From: CAZUHB01 sp964620445
Lineage (GTDB): Bacteria > Planctomycetota > B15-G4 > CAYZWU01
Direction of reading: 5' to 3'
DNA length: 64,000 nucleotides
Assembly: GCA_964620445.1 (NCBI GenBank)
Contig: CAZUHB010000031.1
Coordinates: forward strand, 12,184-76,183
The translations under genes were made by a program, and so were the position numbers. This document shows positions 9,101 to 17,126 of this stretch, piece by piece. Positions within the stretch are counted from its first letter, which is position 1. Each line of letters begins with the position of its first letter. Below the pieces are notes generated by a model, which had not been told where the DNA came from, searched no databases, and saw only the letters and a program-made list of their open reading frames with translations.

Positions 9101-9524
9101 CTCCTGGAAGCGCCGGGGATTGTGGACAGTCTATCCTCCCGATCATATCGGCCGGAATCAGGGCCGGGCGATCGCATTTCGCTTGAACGAGAGGCTCGGG
9201 CCGGCAGGCCCGGAGTCGGCGCCCACCTGGCCCTACGCGCACGACACGAACGATCTCGGAAGCAACGACTTCCGGTCGACCAAGGAGAACATCCTCTGGG
9301 CGGGACTGACCGATGAGGTCGGCGCGGGATTCCGCGTCCTCTCCGACGCGAGCCACCACCTGCGCGCCTGGATCGACGCGACAGGTGTGCGGGTGCTCGT
9401 GGCATCTTTCAACAATCCCGGTGCAGAACGTTTCTTCCGCTCCCACGCCAGGCTCGAGGACAAGCCGCTGAAACCGGGCGACACGATCGCCGACACGATC
9501 CGATTCCGGATCGTCGAACCTTGA
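6153..9524 (+). CDS. Secreted glycoside hydrolase family 2 enzyme (beta-galactosidase-like)
   Basis: A 1123-residue exported protein beginning with a signal peptide (KTARACWFLILFFIVPLLHG). The ATG at 6153 is chosen because longer in-frame starts put non-signal sequence ahead of it. After an extra 170-residue N-terminal region, residues 190-330 form the GH2 sugar-binding jelly-roll (LNGTWRFHPDPP, AYVRSVDLP). The immunoglobulin-like and TIM-barrel domains follow. The acid/base glutamate is E594 in WSLANESAWG and the nucleophile E662 in LLFGEYSH; NYIRTSHYPP matches the family signature. The last 300 residues resemble LacZ domains 4/5. It should hydrolyse beta-linked galactosides or related glycans outside the cytoplasm. 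It is convergent with an FG-GAP protein gene, only 13 bp apart. Confidence 0.9.
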   Translation: MKTARACWFLILFFIVPLLHGQENFVPVAFDDGGVHGKQNHLLSGDSYTFPDLGADLDATVAFGQEVLFGYDGLVPGARYRARVVFVSDGLRVQNLLAGEKLLKDRIELKAGEAIIETIDLPAESFANGRLFVRSQKIEGPNAVVASIEILSTDPTSLDPLPEPPVPDFVLPRLSPRPRSVNGVAAPHLSLNGTWRFHPDPPAGFYKTEGAGPGWGDIEVPGQWVQQGYAVDKAKAAAYVRSVDLPDDWSGMRIKLRCDAVYSDAIVYVNGKEAGRHLGGFTPFEIGITDLVRPGRNTFAMAVKSHSLADTLASGIQYAAHDLGGIPRKLYLMALPEINAARFHVETLFDDAYDDATLRVLLEVANESSGAEAWSTPAGPPHVILQLLEDPHGRPGTGNHSVAKAYQLKVPQPGASLLNRFEMAVRSPRKWHSESPDLYTLVAHLRIGNRTIEEVKVRFGFRQVEVRGDELLVNGRPVKLRGVCRHEVNPLRGRSLTREDWRRDAELFKKANCNYIRTSHYPPAEEFIEACDSLGLFVEQEAPLCWVGHGANKTWQSWDPHDDAYFAYIQQCILEMIERDRSHPSVIIWSLANESAWGRNWKWANANAAAADPTRPRSFHDQCYGGYNNHGSVEMPVANMHYPGPAGARKAADIERPLLFGEYSHLNAYNRHELVTDPGVRDAWGRGFRAMWETMWKEKGILGGAIWSGIDDSFFLPDRLLVGYGTWGPIDGWRRTKPEYWHVKKAYSPIRVLLEEATVEEGILYIPVENRHDVTNLKDLKIDWSMGERSGSCSVDVPPRSTGRLAIPAAGGDLALTFRNPRGPKDGRTGFVVDEYRLNSRPDEDSPANPPRPQNPRLTIDRDAGKVTIGTSRGKTVLITGPDLMILPLDNRGGTQMTGANREFAPTTQTCSDWKLESIDIERSEKRTVMRVEGAYAEAAGGYTLTAGSSGEMELTYSFTCKQAINPRQIGMVFTLPADFDTLSWKRRGLWTVYPPDHIGRNQGRAIAFRLNERLGPAGPESAPTWPYAHDTNDLGSNDFRSTKENILWAGLTDEVGAGFRVLSDASHHLRAWIDATGVRVLVASFNNPGAERFFRSHARLEDKPLKPGDTIADTIRFRIVEP

Positions 9525-9537
9525 CCGTGTCGACCGA

Positions 9538-11235
9538 TCAGTTCGACGTCACCTGAATCAAATCCTTGAACGTACCCTCGTAGAGGTTGTTCGATTCATC
9601 CACGGCAAAAACGATCCACCACGATCCGACCGGAATCGTTCCATGGTGAATCACGTAATCGGACACCGGCTGGAGCGGACCGTTGTAGGCGCGAAGCGGC
9701 ACCCCGCCGGGACAGAAGGTCCAGCCGCCAAGGTAGGTCCAGCAAAAGAGGCTGCCGTTTCCTTTCTGAGCGCCGATCCACCAGTCGTGGCCGACACCCT
9801 CGCCGCTTCCCGGATCGAGCGAGATGGTGAGATCGACGATCTGCGTCGACGGCACGGTGACGGGGCCGTCATCGCCGTCGATCTTTATGTCGGGCCTAGG
9901 ATCGGCGCCGTAACCGAAGCAGCCGCTGTTGAACAGATCGTGGCGGAACTTGGTCCACCCCGGCCCGGTCCCGTCGCCGGCGGAGAGCATGTAGCCGCGC
10001 CCGTGGTTGTTCTGGGGTTGTGTCGATGTTCCGTAACCGCCCACGATGAAGATATCGAGCTTGCCGTCGCCGTCGAAATCGGCGATCACCGGGCCGTTGT
10101 CCATCTCGAAGGTGTTGCCATAGTGGCTTCCCAGGTCGTACTGCCAGAGAAGCTGGCCGCTATCGCCCCGCACGGCGCGCAGGATCCCGTCGTCGCACCC
10201 GAAGGCCACGTCGAGGGTGCCGTCGCCGTCGATGTCGGAGATGGCCGCACCGCGGAAGACGTTCCCGCCCGTGGAATAGCTCCACTGCCTGGTGCCGGTG
10301 TGGGACAGAACGCCCACATTGATATAGTCGACGAAAACGATCTCCAGATGGCCGTCATTGTCGAGGTCGGCGATCGACGTGGGCGCTCCCATGTAATAGG
10401 TCCCGTGATAGGTCCACTCGGTGCTGCCGTCCTCGGCATTGAGAAGGTAGACGTTTCCGTCGTAGCAGCCGATGGCGATCTCGAGCAAGCCGTCCTCGTC
10501 CACATCGGCGAAGGAGCCGCCGTGGTACATCCAGTCGGTGGGGGCGTCGGAGTGCCACAGGGTGGAGCCGTCGCTCCCTTTCAGGCCGTACACGCGGCAG
10601 TCGCCCGACCACTGGGCCACCACGACGTCGAGATTCCCGTCGTTGTCGAGATCGAGGACGTTGGGACCTGACTGGATGAAGCTGTTCGTGCCGAGGTTGA
10701 CGCGCCACACCTGGCCGCCGTCCTCGCCATCGAGGCAGTAGACATAGCCATAGAACGTACCGAAGACGATCTCGGGCTTGCCGTCGTTGTCCAGATCAGC
10801 CACTGCCGGGGGAGAGTCGATGTAGTTGGAGCCGGTCGACGCGGTCCACTCGATCGTTCCCGTTGCTCCGTCGAAGCAGTAAACCGTACACGGCGACGAT
10901 GCAGGCAGGATGACCTCGAGCGCGCCGTCGAGATCGACGTCGGCAATCACGGGCGTGGCATCGTTGCATCCGCCCGTATCGTACTGCCAGAGCATCGAAC
11001 CATCGTCGGCATTGATCGCGTGAATCTTCTCGTCATTGAAATAGGTGCCGAAAACGATCTCCATCTTTCCGTCGTTGTCGATGTCACCCACCGCCGAGGA
11101 GCCGAAGGAAGGGGCGTCGAGGTCGTACCACCACTCGATCTGGGGCGATTGAGCCATCCCAGGGCTCGTCAACAGAAAAGAGAAAGTAAAAGTCAGGAAA
11201 AACAAGACACTTCCGATTTTCTTGGCAGCCGTCAT
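9538..11235 (-). CDS. Secreted FG-GAP/VCBS beta-propeller protein with C-terminal PDIK module
   Basis: A 565-residue exported protein. The ATG at 11235 is preferred because GGAGGAG lies just upstream and a signal peptide follows (IGSVLFFLTFTFSFLLT...GMAQS). Residues about 35-430 are tandem repeats of about 50 residues with the calcium-loop motif DxDxDGxxE (DIDNDGKMEIVFG, DVDLDGALEVILP), predicting a seven- or eight-bladed propeller of the FG-GAP/VCBS or PQQ-like type. The last 118 residues (bases 9541-9894) begin PDIKIDGDDGP and form a separate module also seen in the protein at 57002. Such proteins are usually exported and bind surfaces, proteins or sugars; the ligand is unknown. It is divergent from the sigma-fusion gene at 11500. 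Confidence 0.85.
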   Translation of the reverse strand: MTAAKKIGSVLFFLTFTFSFLLTSPGMAQSPQIEWWYDLDAPSFGSSAVGDIDNDGKMEIVFGTYFNDEKIHAINADDGSMLWQYDTGGCNDATPVIADVDLDGALEVILPASSPCTVYCFDGATGTIEWTASTGSNYIDSPPAVADLDNDGKPEIVFGTFYGYVYCLDGEDGGQVWRVNLGTNSFIQSGPNVLDLDNDGNLDVVVAQWSGDCRVYGLKGSDGSTLWHSDAPTDWMYHGGSFADVDEDGLLEIAIGCYDGNVYLLNAEDGSTEWTYHGTYYMGAPTSIADLDNDGHLEIVFVDYINVGVLSHTGTRQWSYSTGGNVFRGAAISDIDGDGTLDVAFGCDDGILRAVRGDSGQLLWQYDLGSHYGNTFEMDNGPVIADFDGDGKLDIFIVGGYGTSTQPQNNHGRGYMLSAGDGTGPGWTKFRHDLFNSGCFGYGADPRPDIKIDGDDGPVTVPSTQIVDLTISLDPGSGEGVGHDWWIGAQKGNGSLFCWTYLGGWTFCPGGVPLRAYNGPLQPVSDYVIHHGTIPVGSWWIVFAVDESNNLYEGTFKDLIQVTSN

Positions 11236-11499
11236 CTTCTGCTCCTCCATTGGTCGTTCGTGAACGGTCCGGCTCTGGGACCTGGGTGTTGACGGGATTT
11301 CGCTGAATCCATCTACGAGTAGTACACCGCACCCTGTTTTTGGGGTCATGGAAAAACAAATATTGATAAATAAACCAATTTGCCATGACCCGCCAGGGCA
11401 GGCTTGGTGTAATGATTACGGACGATTTGTTCGAAGAGAACCGTTGTGGCCACGGCAAAAGCCGAACCGTTACAGAGGACTGTTTTGACGGCATAACCG

Positions 11500-14400
11500 A
11501 TGCAACCCGAGGAACTTCTGGCACACACAGAATTCGTACGCGCGCTGGCGAGACGCCTCGTTCTCGACGAGCATCACGCGGCTGACGTGTCCCAGGAGGC
11601 ATGGCTGGCCGCGCTCCAACATCCGCCCGCCGAGGGAAGACCGATCAAACCCTGGCTGTCGGCCGTGGTCCGCAACTTCGTGAGCAATTTCCGGCGGAAG
11701 GAGTATCGCCGCACCAAGCGGGAGCTCGCCGTCACCCGGCCGCAGAGGGCGCCCTCGTCGGAGGAGATCTCCATCCGAGAAGAAGCGCGGAGTCAGGTGA
11801 TCGCCGCGGTCCAGCAGCTCGAAGAACCTTTCCGCGCCACGATATTGCTCCGTTTCTACGAGAACCTTTCGCCTCGCGAGGTTGCCGAGCTCCAGGGGGT
11901 CCCCCTGGAAACGGTCCGGTCCCGCCAGAAGAGGGGGCTCGAGCTTCTCCGCCGGCGTCTCGACGCCGAGTACGGCAACGACCGTGAGGCATGGTGCGTC
12001 GCGCTCGCCCCGCTGGCCGGTTTGAAGGTCGTGGCACCCGCGGCCGGCACGGCGGCGGCGGCCGGTGTCTCGAGCCTGGTGCTCAAGGCCGCGATCGGGC
12101 TCTTCTTCCTTTGCACCGCGGCCCTCACGATCTGGTACCTTTCGGCCGGCCGGGACGAAGGGCGGTCGCATGACCTCGCGGTCCACGGGATCGAGGGCGA
12201 GCCGTCGGTGCGAACGGAGCAGGTGCCGGGGACCGATCCTGTCAAGGCGGGACGGCATGGGCTTTCCGATACGGCAAGGGAGAGGATCGAGCCGGAGGGG
12301 ATCGTCATCTCGGGGAAGATCATCGACAGACTCACCGCCGAACCTCTGGCCGCGTACGATTTCAGGCTCGTTCGTACCGAAGAATCGAAACCGGTCTGGG
12401 AATGTGTCCACGAGACGGTGCGCGACGATGACGGGCGTTTCGTTTTCGCCCTCGGCGAACCCGGCACATACAGGGCCGAGGTCTGCTCCTCGCGGCACCG
12501 GACAGCCGTCTTCCCCGGACTCGAAGTGTCGGCTGACAGCGGCCTGAAAGGTATCGAATGGGCGCTCGATCCCGGGCTCAGCATTTCGGGCCGGGTGATC
12601 GACGACCGGACCGGGGCTCCCGTGGCGGGTGCGCTCCTAGGATCCGACTTTCTCCAGAACTCCAGCTTCCCGGCCGAAACGGTGGGGTTCGGATACTCGA
12701 TCGCCGAGGGCTTCACGGAGTCGGAGCTCCACGCCGTGACAGATTCGTCGGGAGCGTTCCGCCTCTCGGGCCTCGAAGAGAAGGTGCAGAAGATCGCGGC
12801 TCTGGCGCCCGGCTACGCCCAGGCCTGGCTCGATGTCGATCCTGACGCAAGCGGTACGATCGTGCTCCGCCTGCAGCGCGGGTTCCGCGTTTCGGGCCGG
12901 GCGCTGAACGACCGGAATGATCCCGCGGCCGGTGTGCAGATCCATATGCGCGGTGGGAGCTTTCCCCTGGGGCGCACCTATGTGACAGCGCCTGACGGGT
13001 CGTTCACCACCGAACCGGTGGCGCCGGGGCTGGTCGCGCTCTGGGCCGCGCCCGGGCTGGATGCGCCGAACGACAGGTCGTTCACACCCGAGATGAAGCT
13101 GATCACGATCGGTGATCGCGATGAGTTCGTGACCTTCGGATGCGCGTCTCCCGAGTACGCCACGTGGCGCGGCACCGTGCTGGACAGCGGGGGCGTGGCG
13201 GTCGCAGGCGGAGCGCTCTCGCTCCGCACCGACCTGTCCTTTTCGTGGGAGCACCCCCACTACAGGGAGATCTTTTTCGATCGATACGTCCCGATCGATG
13301 GCGAGGGGCGGTTCGAGGCGCTGAAGCTCGTTCCCGGGCGATACAACCTGTGGGTCACCTCCTCGTGGGGGGCCGACCTGGAAAGCCGGACCATCACGAT
13401 CGATCATCCGGGTCTTCTCGAGAGGGACATCCGGATTTCTTCCGGATCGTCGATCAGCGGGAGAGTGATCGACGGAAATACCGGCCTTCCCTTGCAGGAC
13501 GACACCGCTTGGGTCCTGGCGCGGTTGGCCGATCCATCGCAGGGCAGGTCCTTCTACGCCTTCGTGGGCGACGACGGGACGTTCGCCCTCGCCTCTCTCC
13601 CGGCTGGTTTGTACACATTGAGCGCCGGGCGTTATTACAGGGACGATGTGGCGGCCAAAATCGGCGCGATCAGGCTGGACGGAAAGGAGAGTCGCGACGA
13701 CGTGGCGATCGTGATCCCCTGTCAGGGCCGCGTGAAGATGAGATTCACCGGCTTCGATTACGAGGAGATCGCCGGTCTCGTCTGCTCGATTCACGGTGCT
13801 GCCGAAGCGCGCTTCCTGTCCGGACGGAAGGCGTCGATCGTCGACGTGCGCGGAACAGGCGAAATCGTGCACTCTCTCGAGGCGGGGCAATGGAGCCTGG
13901 TCGTGGCGAGCCGGTCGGAGGCCGAGTTCGGCTGGTACGAGTGTGGATTCGAGGTGAGTCCCGGCATGACAACCGAATTGGAAGTCGAACGGGGCGACAT
14001 CGTTTCGTTCAGAGGATCGGTCGTCCTTTCGGGCAGGCTGACCGGACCGCGCACGGCGCTGTGGCAGGAGGCCGTGGTCGCCCTCGAGCCGCTCTGGGTC
14101 GATGAAGCGGAGCGGAATGGAGCGCTCATCCCCGATTCCGTGTCAGCCCTCGCGGGGCCGGACGGGATCTTCACCCTGCCCGATCTGGTCCCGGGGTACT
14201 GGGGCGTGCGGGTGTTCCTTTCCGACGGCGGGATGATCCGCCTGCCCGACAGGGTGATCCCACCGACGAGGTCGGGGGACTTCTTCCTCGATCTGGAAAT
14301 CCCGACGTGTGCGATGACCGGAGTTCTTCGCGACGCGCGCACGATGAAATCCCCGCCGCCCGAGCACCTCTCCTGGAGGATTGCGCTCTACGATCCCCAT

Positions 14401-14601
14401 CTCCCTGCGCTGCGCGCCTTCTGGGAACCTGCCTGCGAACAGCAGGGCGACGGCACGAACCGCTTCAGCCTGGCCGGTGTCCCGCAAGGACAATACCTTC
14501 TGCTGGTGGAAGCAAAGGGATACGCCCCGCGACTGATCGAAGGCTGCACCTTGATCCCCGGCGCACAAACGGAGGTGGTTGTGGAATTGTTCCCGGAATA
14601 A
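11500..14601 (+). CDS. ECF sigma factor fused to a membrane anchor and extracytoplasmic carboxypeptidase-regulatory-like repeats
   Basis: A 1033-residue fusion protein. Residues 1-165 are an ECF sigma factor: region 2 (HAADVSQEAWLAALQH, LSAVVRNFVSNFRRKEYRR) and region 4 (EEPFRATILLRFYENLSP with helix-turn-helix SPREVAELQGVPLETVRSRQ). Residues about 187-212 are one membrane span (LVLKAAIGLFFLCTAALTIW). The remaining 820 residues hold at least six beta-sandwich repeats of the carboxypeptidase-regulatory/Ig-like type, recognised by SISGRVIDxxTGxPV and GxYxLxxxA patterns. Sigma factors with C-terminal extensions are known in Planctomycetota; this one should keep its sigma domain at the inner face while sensing outside. 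No clear ribosome-binding site precedes the ATG. The stop codon and final ELFPE residues lie inside a palindrome shared with the convergent gene. Confidence 0.85.
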   Translation: MQPEELLAHTEFVRALARRLVLDEHHAADVSQEAWLAALQHPPAEGRPIKPWLSAVVRNFVSNFRRKEYRRTKRELAVTRPQRAPSSEEISIREEARSQVIAAVQQLEEPFRATILLRFYENLSPREVAELQGVPLETVRSRQKRGLELLRRRLDAEYGNDREAWCVALAPLAGLKVVAPAAGTAAAAGVSSLVLKAAIGLFFLCTAALTIWYLSAGRDEGRSHDLAVHGIEGEPSVRTEQVPGTDPVKAGRHGLSDTARERIEPEGIVISGKIIDRLTAEPLAAYDFRLVRTEESKPVWECVHETVRDDDGRFVFALGEPGTYRAEVCSSRHRTAVFPGLEVSADSGLKGIEWALDPGLSISGRVIDDRTGAPVAGALLGSDFLQNSSFPAETVGFGYSIAEGFTESELHAVTDSSGAFRLSGLEEKVQKIAALAPGYAQAWLDVDPDASGTIVLRLQRGFRVSGRALNDRNDPAAGVQIHMRGGSFPLGRTYVTAPDGSFTTEPVAPGLVALWAAPGLDAPNDRSFTPEMKLITIGDRDEFVTFGCASPEYATWRGTVLDSGGVAVAGGALSLRTDLSFSWEHPHYREIFFDRYVPIDGEGRFEALKLVPGRYNLWVTSSWGADLESRTITIDHPGLLERDIRISSGSSISGRVIDGNTGLPLQDDTAWVLARLADPSQGRSFYAFVGDDGTFALASLPAGLYTLSAGRYYRDDVAAKIGAIRLDGKESRDDVAIVIPCQGRVKMRFTGFDYEEIAGLVCSIHGAAEARFLSGRKASIVDVRGTGEIVHSLEAGQWSLVVASRSEAEFGWYECGFEVSPGMTTELEVERGDIVSFRGSVVLSGRLTGPRTALWQEAVVALEPLWVDEAERNGALIPDSVSALAGPDGIFTLPDLVPGYWGVRVFLSDGGMIRLPDRVIPPTRSGDFFLDLEIPTCAMTGVLRDARTMKSPPPEHLSWRIALYDPHLPALRAFWEPACEQQGDGTNRFSLAGVPQGQYLLLVEAKGYAPRLIEGCTLIPGAQTEVVVELFPE

Positions 14602-14631
14602 TTCCTTCAGGAATTATTCCGGGAACAATTC
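14584..14631. repeat. 48-bp perfect palindrome supplying stop codons to two convergent genes
   Basis: Bases 14584-14606 are the exact reverse complement of 14609-14631, leaving a 2-base loop. The TAA at 14599-14601 ends the sigma-fusion gene and its mirror image at 14614-14616 ends the GH36-like gene, so both proteins finish with ELFPE. The core TTGTTCC.GGAA is shared with the 85-bp palindrome at 1312. It may also work as a two-way transcription terminator, although neither side has a long T-run. Confidence 0.9.
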
Positions 14632-17043
14632 TTTCATGGGATCAACTTCGGTTGATGACCGGCGGGCTGGGCCGAAGGGGTCTGTCACGAAGAGGAGCGT
14701 GTCGTCATCTTCGAGTTCGTGTTCGCCGTCGATCACGCTGTCGGCGCGCTCCACGAAGATCCTGCCCTCGTCCCAGTGCCACGTGAATCCCTCCCAGCCG
14801 CTATATGGATTACCGGCGATGTAGAGCATGGCCGAACCGTCGGCGCGGAACTCGCGCTCGTACCGGACACCCCGGTAAAAATATTCCCATCGGCCCACGA
14901 ACTTCTCCCTGGGAGCGCACCAGGTGCGCGCCTCCTTCTCGTACCCCGCGTAGGCGTAGGGCTGCGAACCGGCCACCGGTTCCGCGTTCCAGACGGCGAC
15001 CTGCAGAGGCTTCAGCCTCACCGCGCTCGATGTTCCCGCCTGCACCGTGACCGCCGGCGCGGCATCGTCGATCCAGGGGCTGCGCAAGATCCACTTTGAC
15101 GGCGCCCCGCCGGGGAACTCGAACACCTTGCCAGCATCGAGCGTAAAGGTCTGCGCCTCGTCGAGCGGATTGCGCAGCATGATGACCGCCTCTTGCGGCG
15201 ACCAGGACGCGAAACCATAGACCTCGCCCCGGGCAGGATCGCCCCCCACCCAGTGCGAGTCGACGAGAATGCTCTCCTTCTCCCCGGCCCAGCGCGCCGC
15301 TTCGGCCAGAATGTCCCAGTGCGCGGGCGTGAGCAGCGCGGCCGTGACGTAGAGCTCCTGCAAAGCGGTGCCGGTGGCAAAAAAATTGCGCACGTCGCGC
15401 CGGAACGCCTCGACGTCATTGTTCATGCGCGTCGGTGTGCCGAGCTGAGCAAGAGCGAGGCCGTGAAACATGAGCGCGTTGAGCGGAAAGAGGGGCCCGC
15501 CCTTCACGATCCGCGAGTGGACGAGGCTGTCCCGGTAGGTGATCCACCTGTCGCGCATCGTGCCCGCTTCCCCGGTGAAGTTGATATCCTCGCCCTGCCG
15601 CCAGACCGAGTCGACACCGAAGAGCCACCAGGGCGAAGGCCATGTCCCCACGGTGGCATTGATGAAGAGGTCCGGATCGGCACCGCGCAACGTACCGCAG
15701 AGCGCCAGAAGCGCCCCCAGGTCGGCGGTCGCCGCAGCAGGCGCGCCGCGCGCGTAGGTGCCGCCCCCAATGCCGTCGAACTTGAAGTAGTTGCACCCAT
15801 ACTCCTTCATGAACCGCCGGCAGATCTCGGTGAAGCGGCGGTTGTACCGCGGCCCGGCAAGCGAGAACCCACCCCCGTTGATCTCGAAGTTCTGCGAGCG
15901 GCCATGGTTCAATCGCGCTTGCTTGGCGCCGCCATATCCGCCCCACGGCGAGATCCACGTGCCGACGCGCGAACCGTGGCGCGCCGCGGCCTCGGCGAGC
16001 GGGCCGAATCCCTCGGGGAATCCCTCATGAAACTCCCAGAGCGAATCATGGTCATCCCACCCATCGTCGAACACGAAGGAAGCGATCGGCACGCCGCGCT
16101 TCGCGATCAGCTCGCGGCCGAATTCTTCGATCACGGCGGCACAGAGCGGCTCGTTCATCAGATGTCCGGGCCACGCGATGTCGTACCACGAGTTGTAGTG
16201 GAGAAACTGCCTGTAAGGATGGGCGCGCTCCCGCTCGAGGTAGAACTGGAACGCGCGGCGCGACTGGCCGGGAACGACCACTCCTATCACCGAACTCACG
16301 GTGACCGCCTTCTGCGCGCCGAGCAGGGCCGGCGCCTCGAGCCAGCCGCGGGCGCGCCCCGCGCGGTCCGAGCTCTTTGCCATGGGGTGCTCGATCGCCA
16401 GGAAGAAGGTGCCGCCGAAAAGCGGCGAACCATCGACACGGCCGCGCACGCGCACCCCCGGCAACGGAAGATCGACGAGCACCACTTCGCTCGGGGCGCG
16501 GTCCTGTCTCGGCACGCGCAGCGTCACCTCCTGCCGCAGGTAGTTCGATCCCTCGCGCAGAATCGCGCGCCAGTCAACATGGAGAATACCGTCCCCATCG
16601 GCGAACGTGAGACGGATCTCCTTCCCGCCAAGTGTCTCCGAGTAGCGGGCCGAATCCTCGCGCGGCGCCAGGTCGACGACGCGCGGCGCGCCGATCGCGC
16701 GCAGTGCCGAGCAGGCAACCCGCTTGCCGTCGGCGAAGAGGATGGTGAACGCCTCGGTCTCCTCGAGAGCGATGGCGGCGCCGGAGATCCGGTCGGTCAC
16801 GCTCAGAGGTTTCAATCGCCCCCGGTCGAGGCTCCAGACGTGGCTGAGCACATCGTTCTCGACGCGAAGTCTCCCGCCGGAAAGAACCGCTCGTGGCGCG
16901 CCCGGCACCGGTCCCCGGAATCCGTCGCGCGCAAAGATATACTCCTTCCCTTCGGCCGTCGGGCGAAGGGCCGTACAGGCAGGCAGGTGCAAGGTGGAGA
17001 GAAAAACACCCAGTACGAGCAGGTTGAAAAATCGCGCCTTCAA
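14614..17043 (-). CDS. GH36-like (clan GH-D) glycoside hydrolase, lipoprotein
   Basis: An 809-residue exported protein with a lipoprotein-like signal (LVLGVFLSTLHLPAC). After an N-terminal beta-sandwich (residues 30-280), residues about 290-600 form a TIM barrel with FVFDDGWDDHDSLW, VGTWISPWGG and NYFKFDGIGGG; the Asp in KFDG aligns with the nucleophile of clan GH-D alpha-galactosidases, and WRQGEDINF near 490 could provide the acid/base Asp. The C-terminal part is beta-rich. The likely activity is removal of alpha-linked galactose or N-acetylgalactosamine outside the cytoplasm; exact family and substrate are uncertain. It converges with the sigma-fusion gene, and with the GH2 enzyme it suggests a glycan-degrading region. 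Confidence 0.7.
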   Translation of the reverse strand: MKARFFNLLVLGVFLSTLHLPACTALRPTAEGKEYIFARDGFRGPVPGAPRAVLSGGRLRVENDVLSHVWSLDRGRLKPLSVTDRISGAAIALEETEAFTILFADGKRVACSALRAIGAPRVVDLAPREDSARYSETLGGKEIRLTFADGDGILHVDWRAILREGSNYLRQEVTLRVPRQDRAPSEVVLVDLPLPGVRVRGRVDGSPLFGGTFFLAIEHPMAKSSDRAGRARGWLEAPALLGAQKAVTVSSVIGVVVPGQSRRAFQFYLERERAHPYRQFLHYNSWYDIAWPGHLMNEPLCAAVIEEFGRELIAKRGVPIASFVFDDGWDDHDSLWEFHEGFPEGFGPLAEAAARHGSRVGTWISPWGGYGGAKQARLNHGRSQNFEINGGGFSLAGPRYNRRFTEICRRFMKEYGCNYFKFDGIGGGTYARGAPAAATADLGALLALCGTLRGADPDLFINATVGTWPSPWWLFGVDSVWRQGEDINFTGEAGTMRDRWITYRDSLVHSRIVKGGPLFPLNALMFHGLALAQLGTPTRMNNDVEAFRRDVRNFFATGTALQELYVTAALLTPAHWDILAEAARWAGEKESILVDSHWVGGDPARGEVYGFASWSPQEAVIMLRNPLDEAQTFTLDAGKVFEFPGGAPSKWILRSPWIDDAAPAVTVQAGTSSAVRLKPLQVAVWNAEPVAGSQPYAYAGYEKEARTWCAPREKFVGRWEYFYRGVRYEREFRADGSAMLYIAGNPYSGWEGFTWHWDEGRIFVERADSVIDGEHELEDDDTLLFVTDPFGPARRSSTEVDPMKELFPE

Positions 17044-17126
17044 GAGACCTCCCGATGAATGGGCAATGCTTGAATCAACCGATCCGACTCATCGATGAGT
17101 GTACTCACGAAGGGGAGCGCGAAGAA

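Noticed and set aside
7935..9446. Long minus-strand open frame opposite the GH2 gene
   Set aside because: Shadow frame; the plus-strand gene has catalytic motifs and a signal peptide, this frame has none.
11411..11424. 13-mer TGATTACGGACGA shared with the region upstream of the lipoprotein gene at 35202 (about 35172)
   Set aside because: Distances to the start codons differ greatly (about 78 and 18 bp), and exact 13-mers recur by chance at this window size. I cannot call it a promoter motif.
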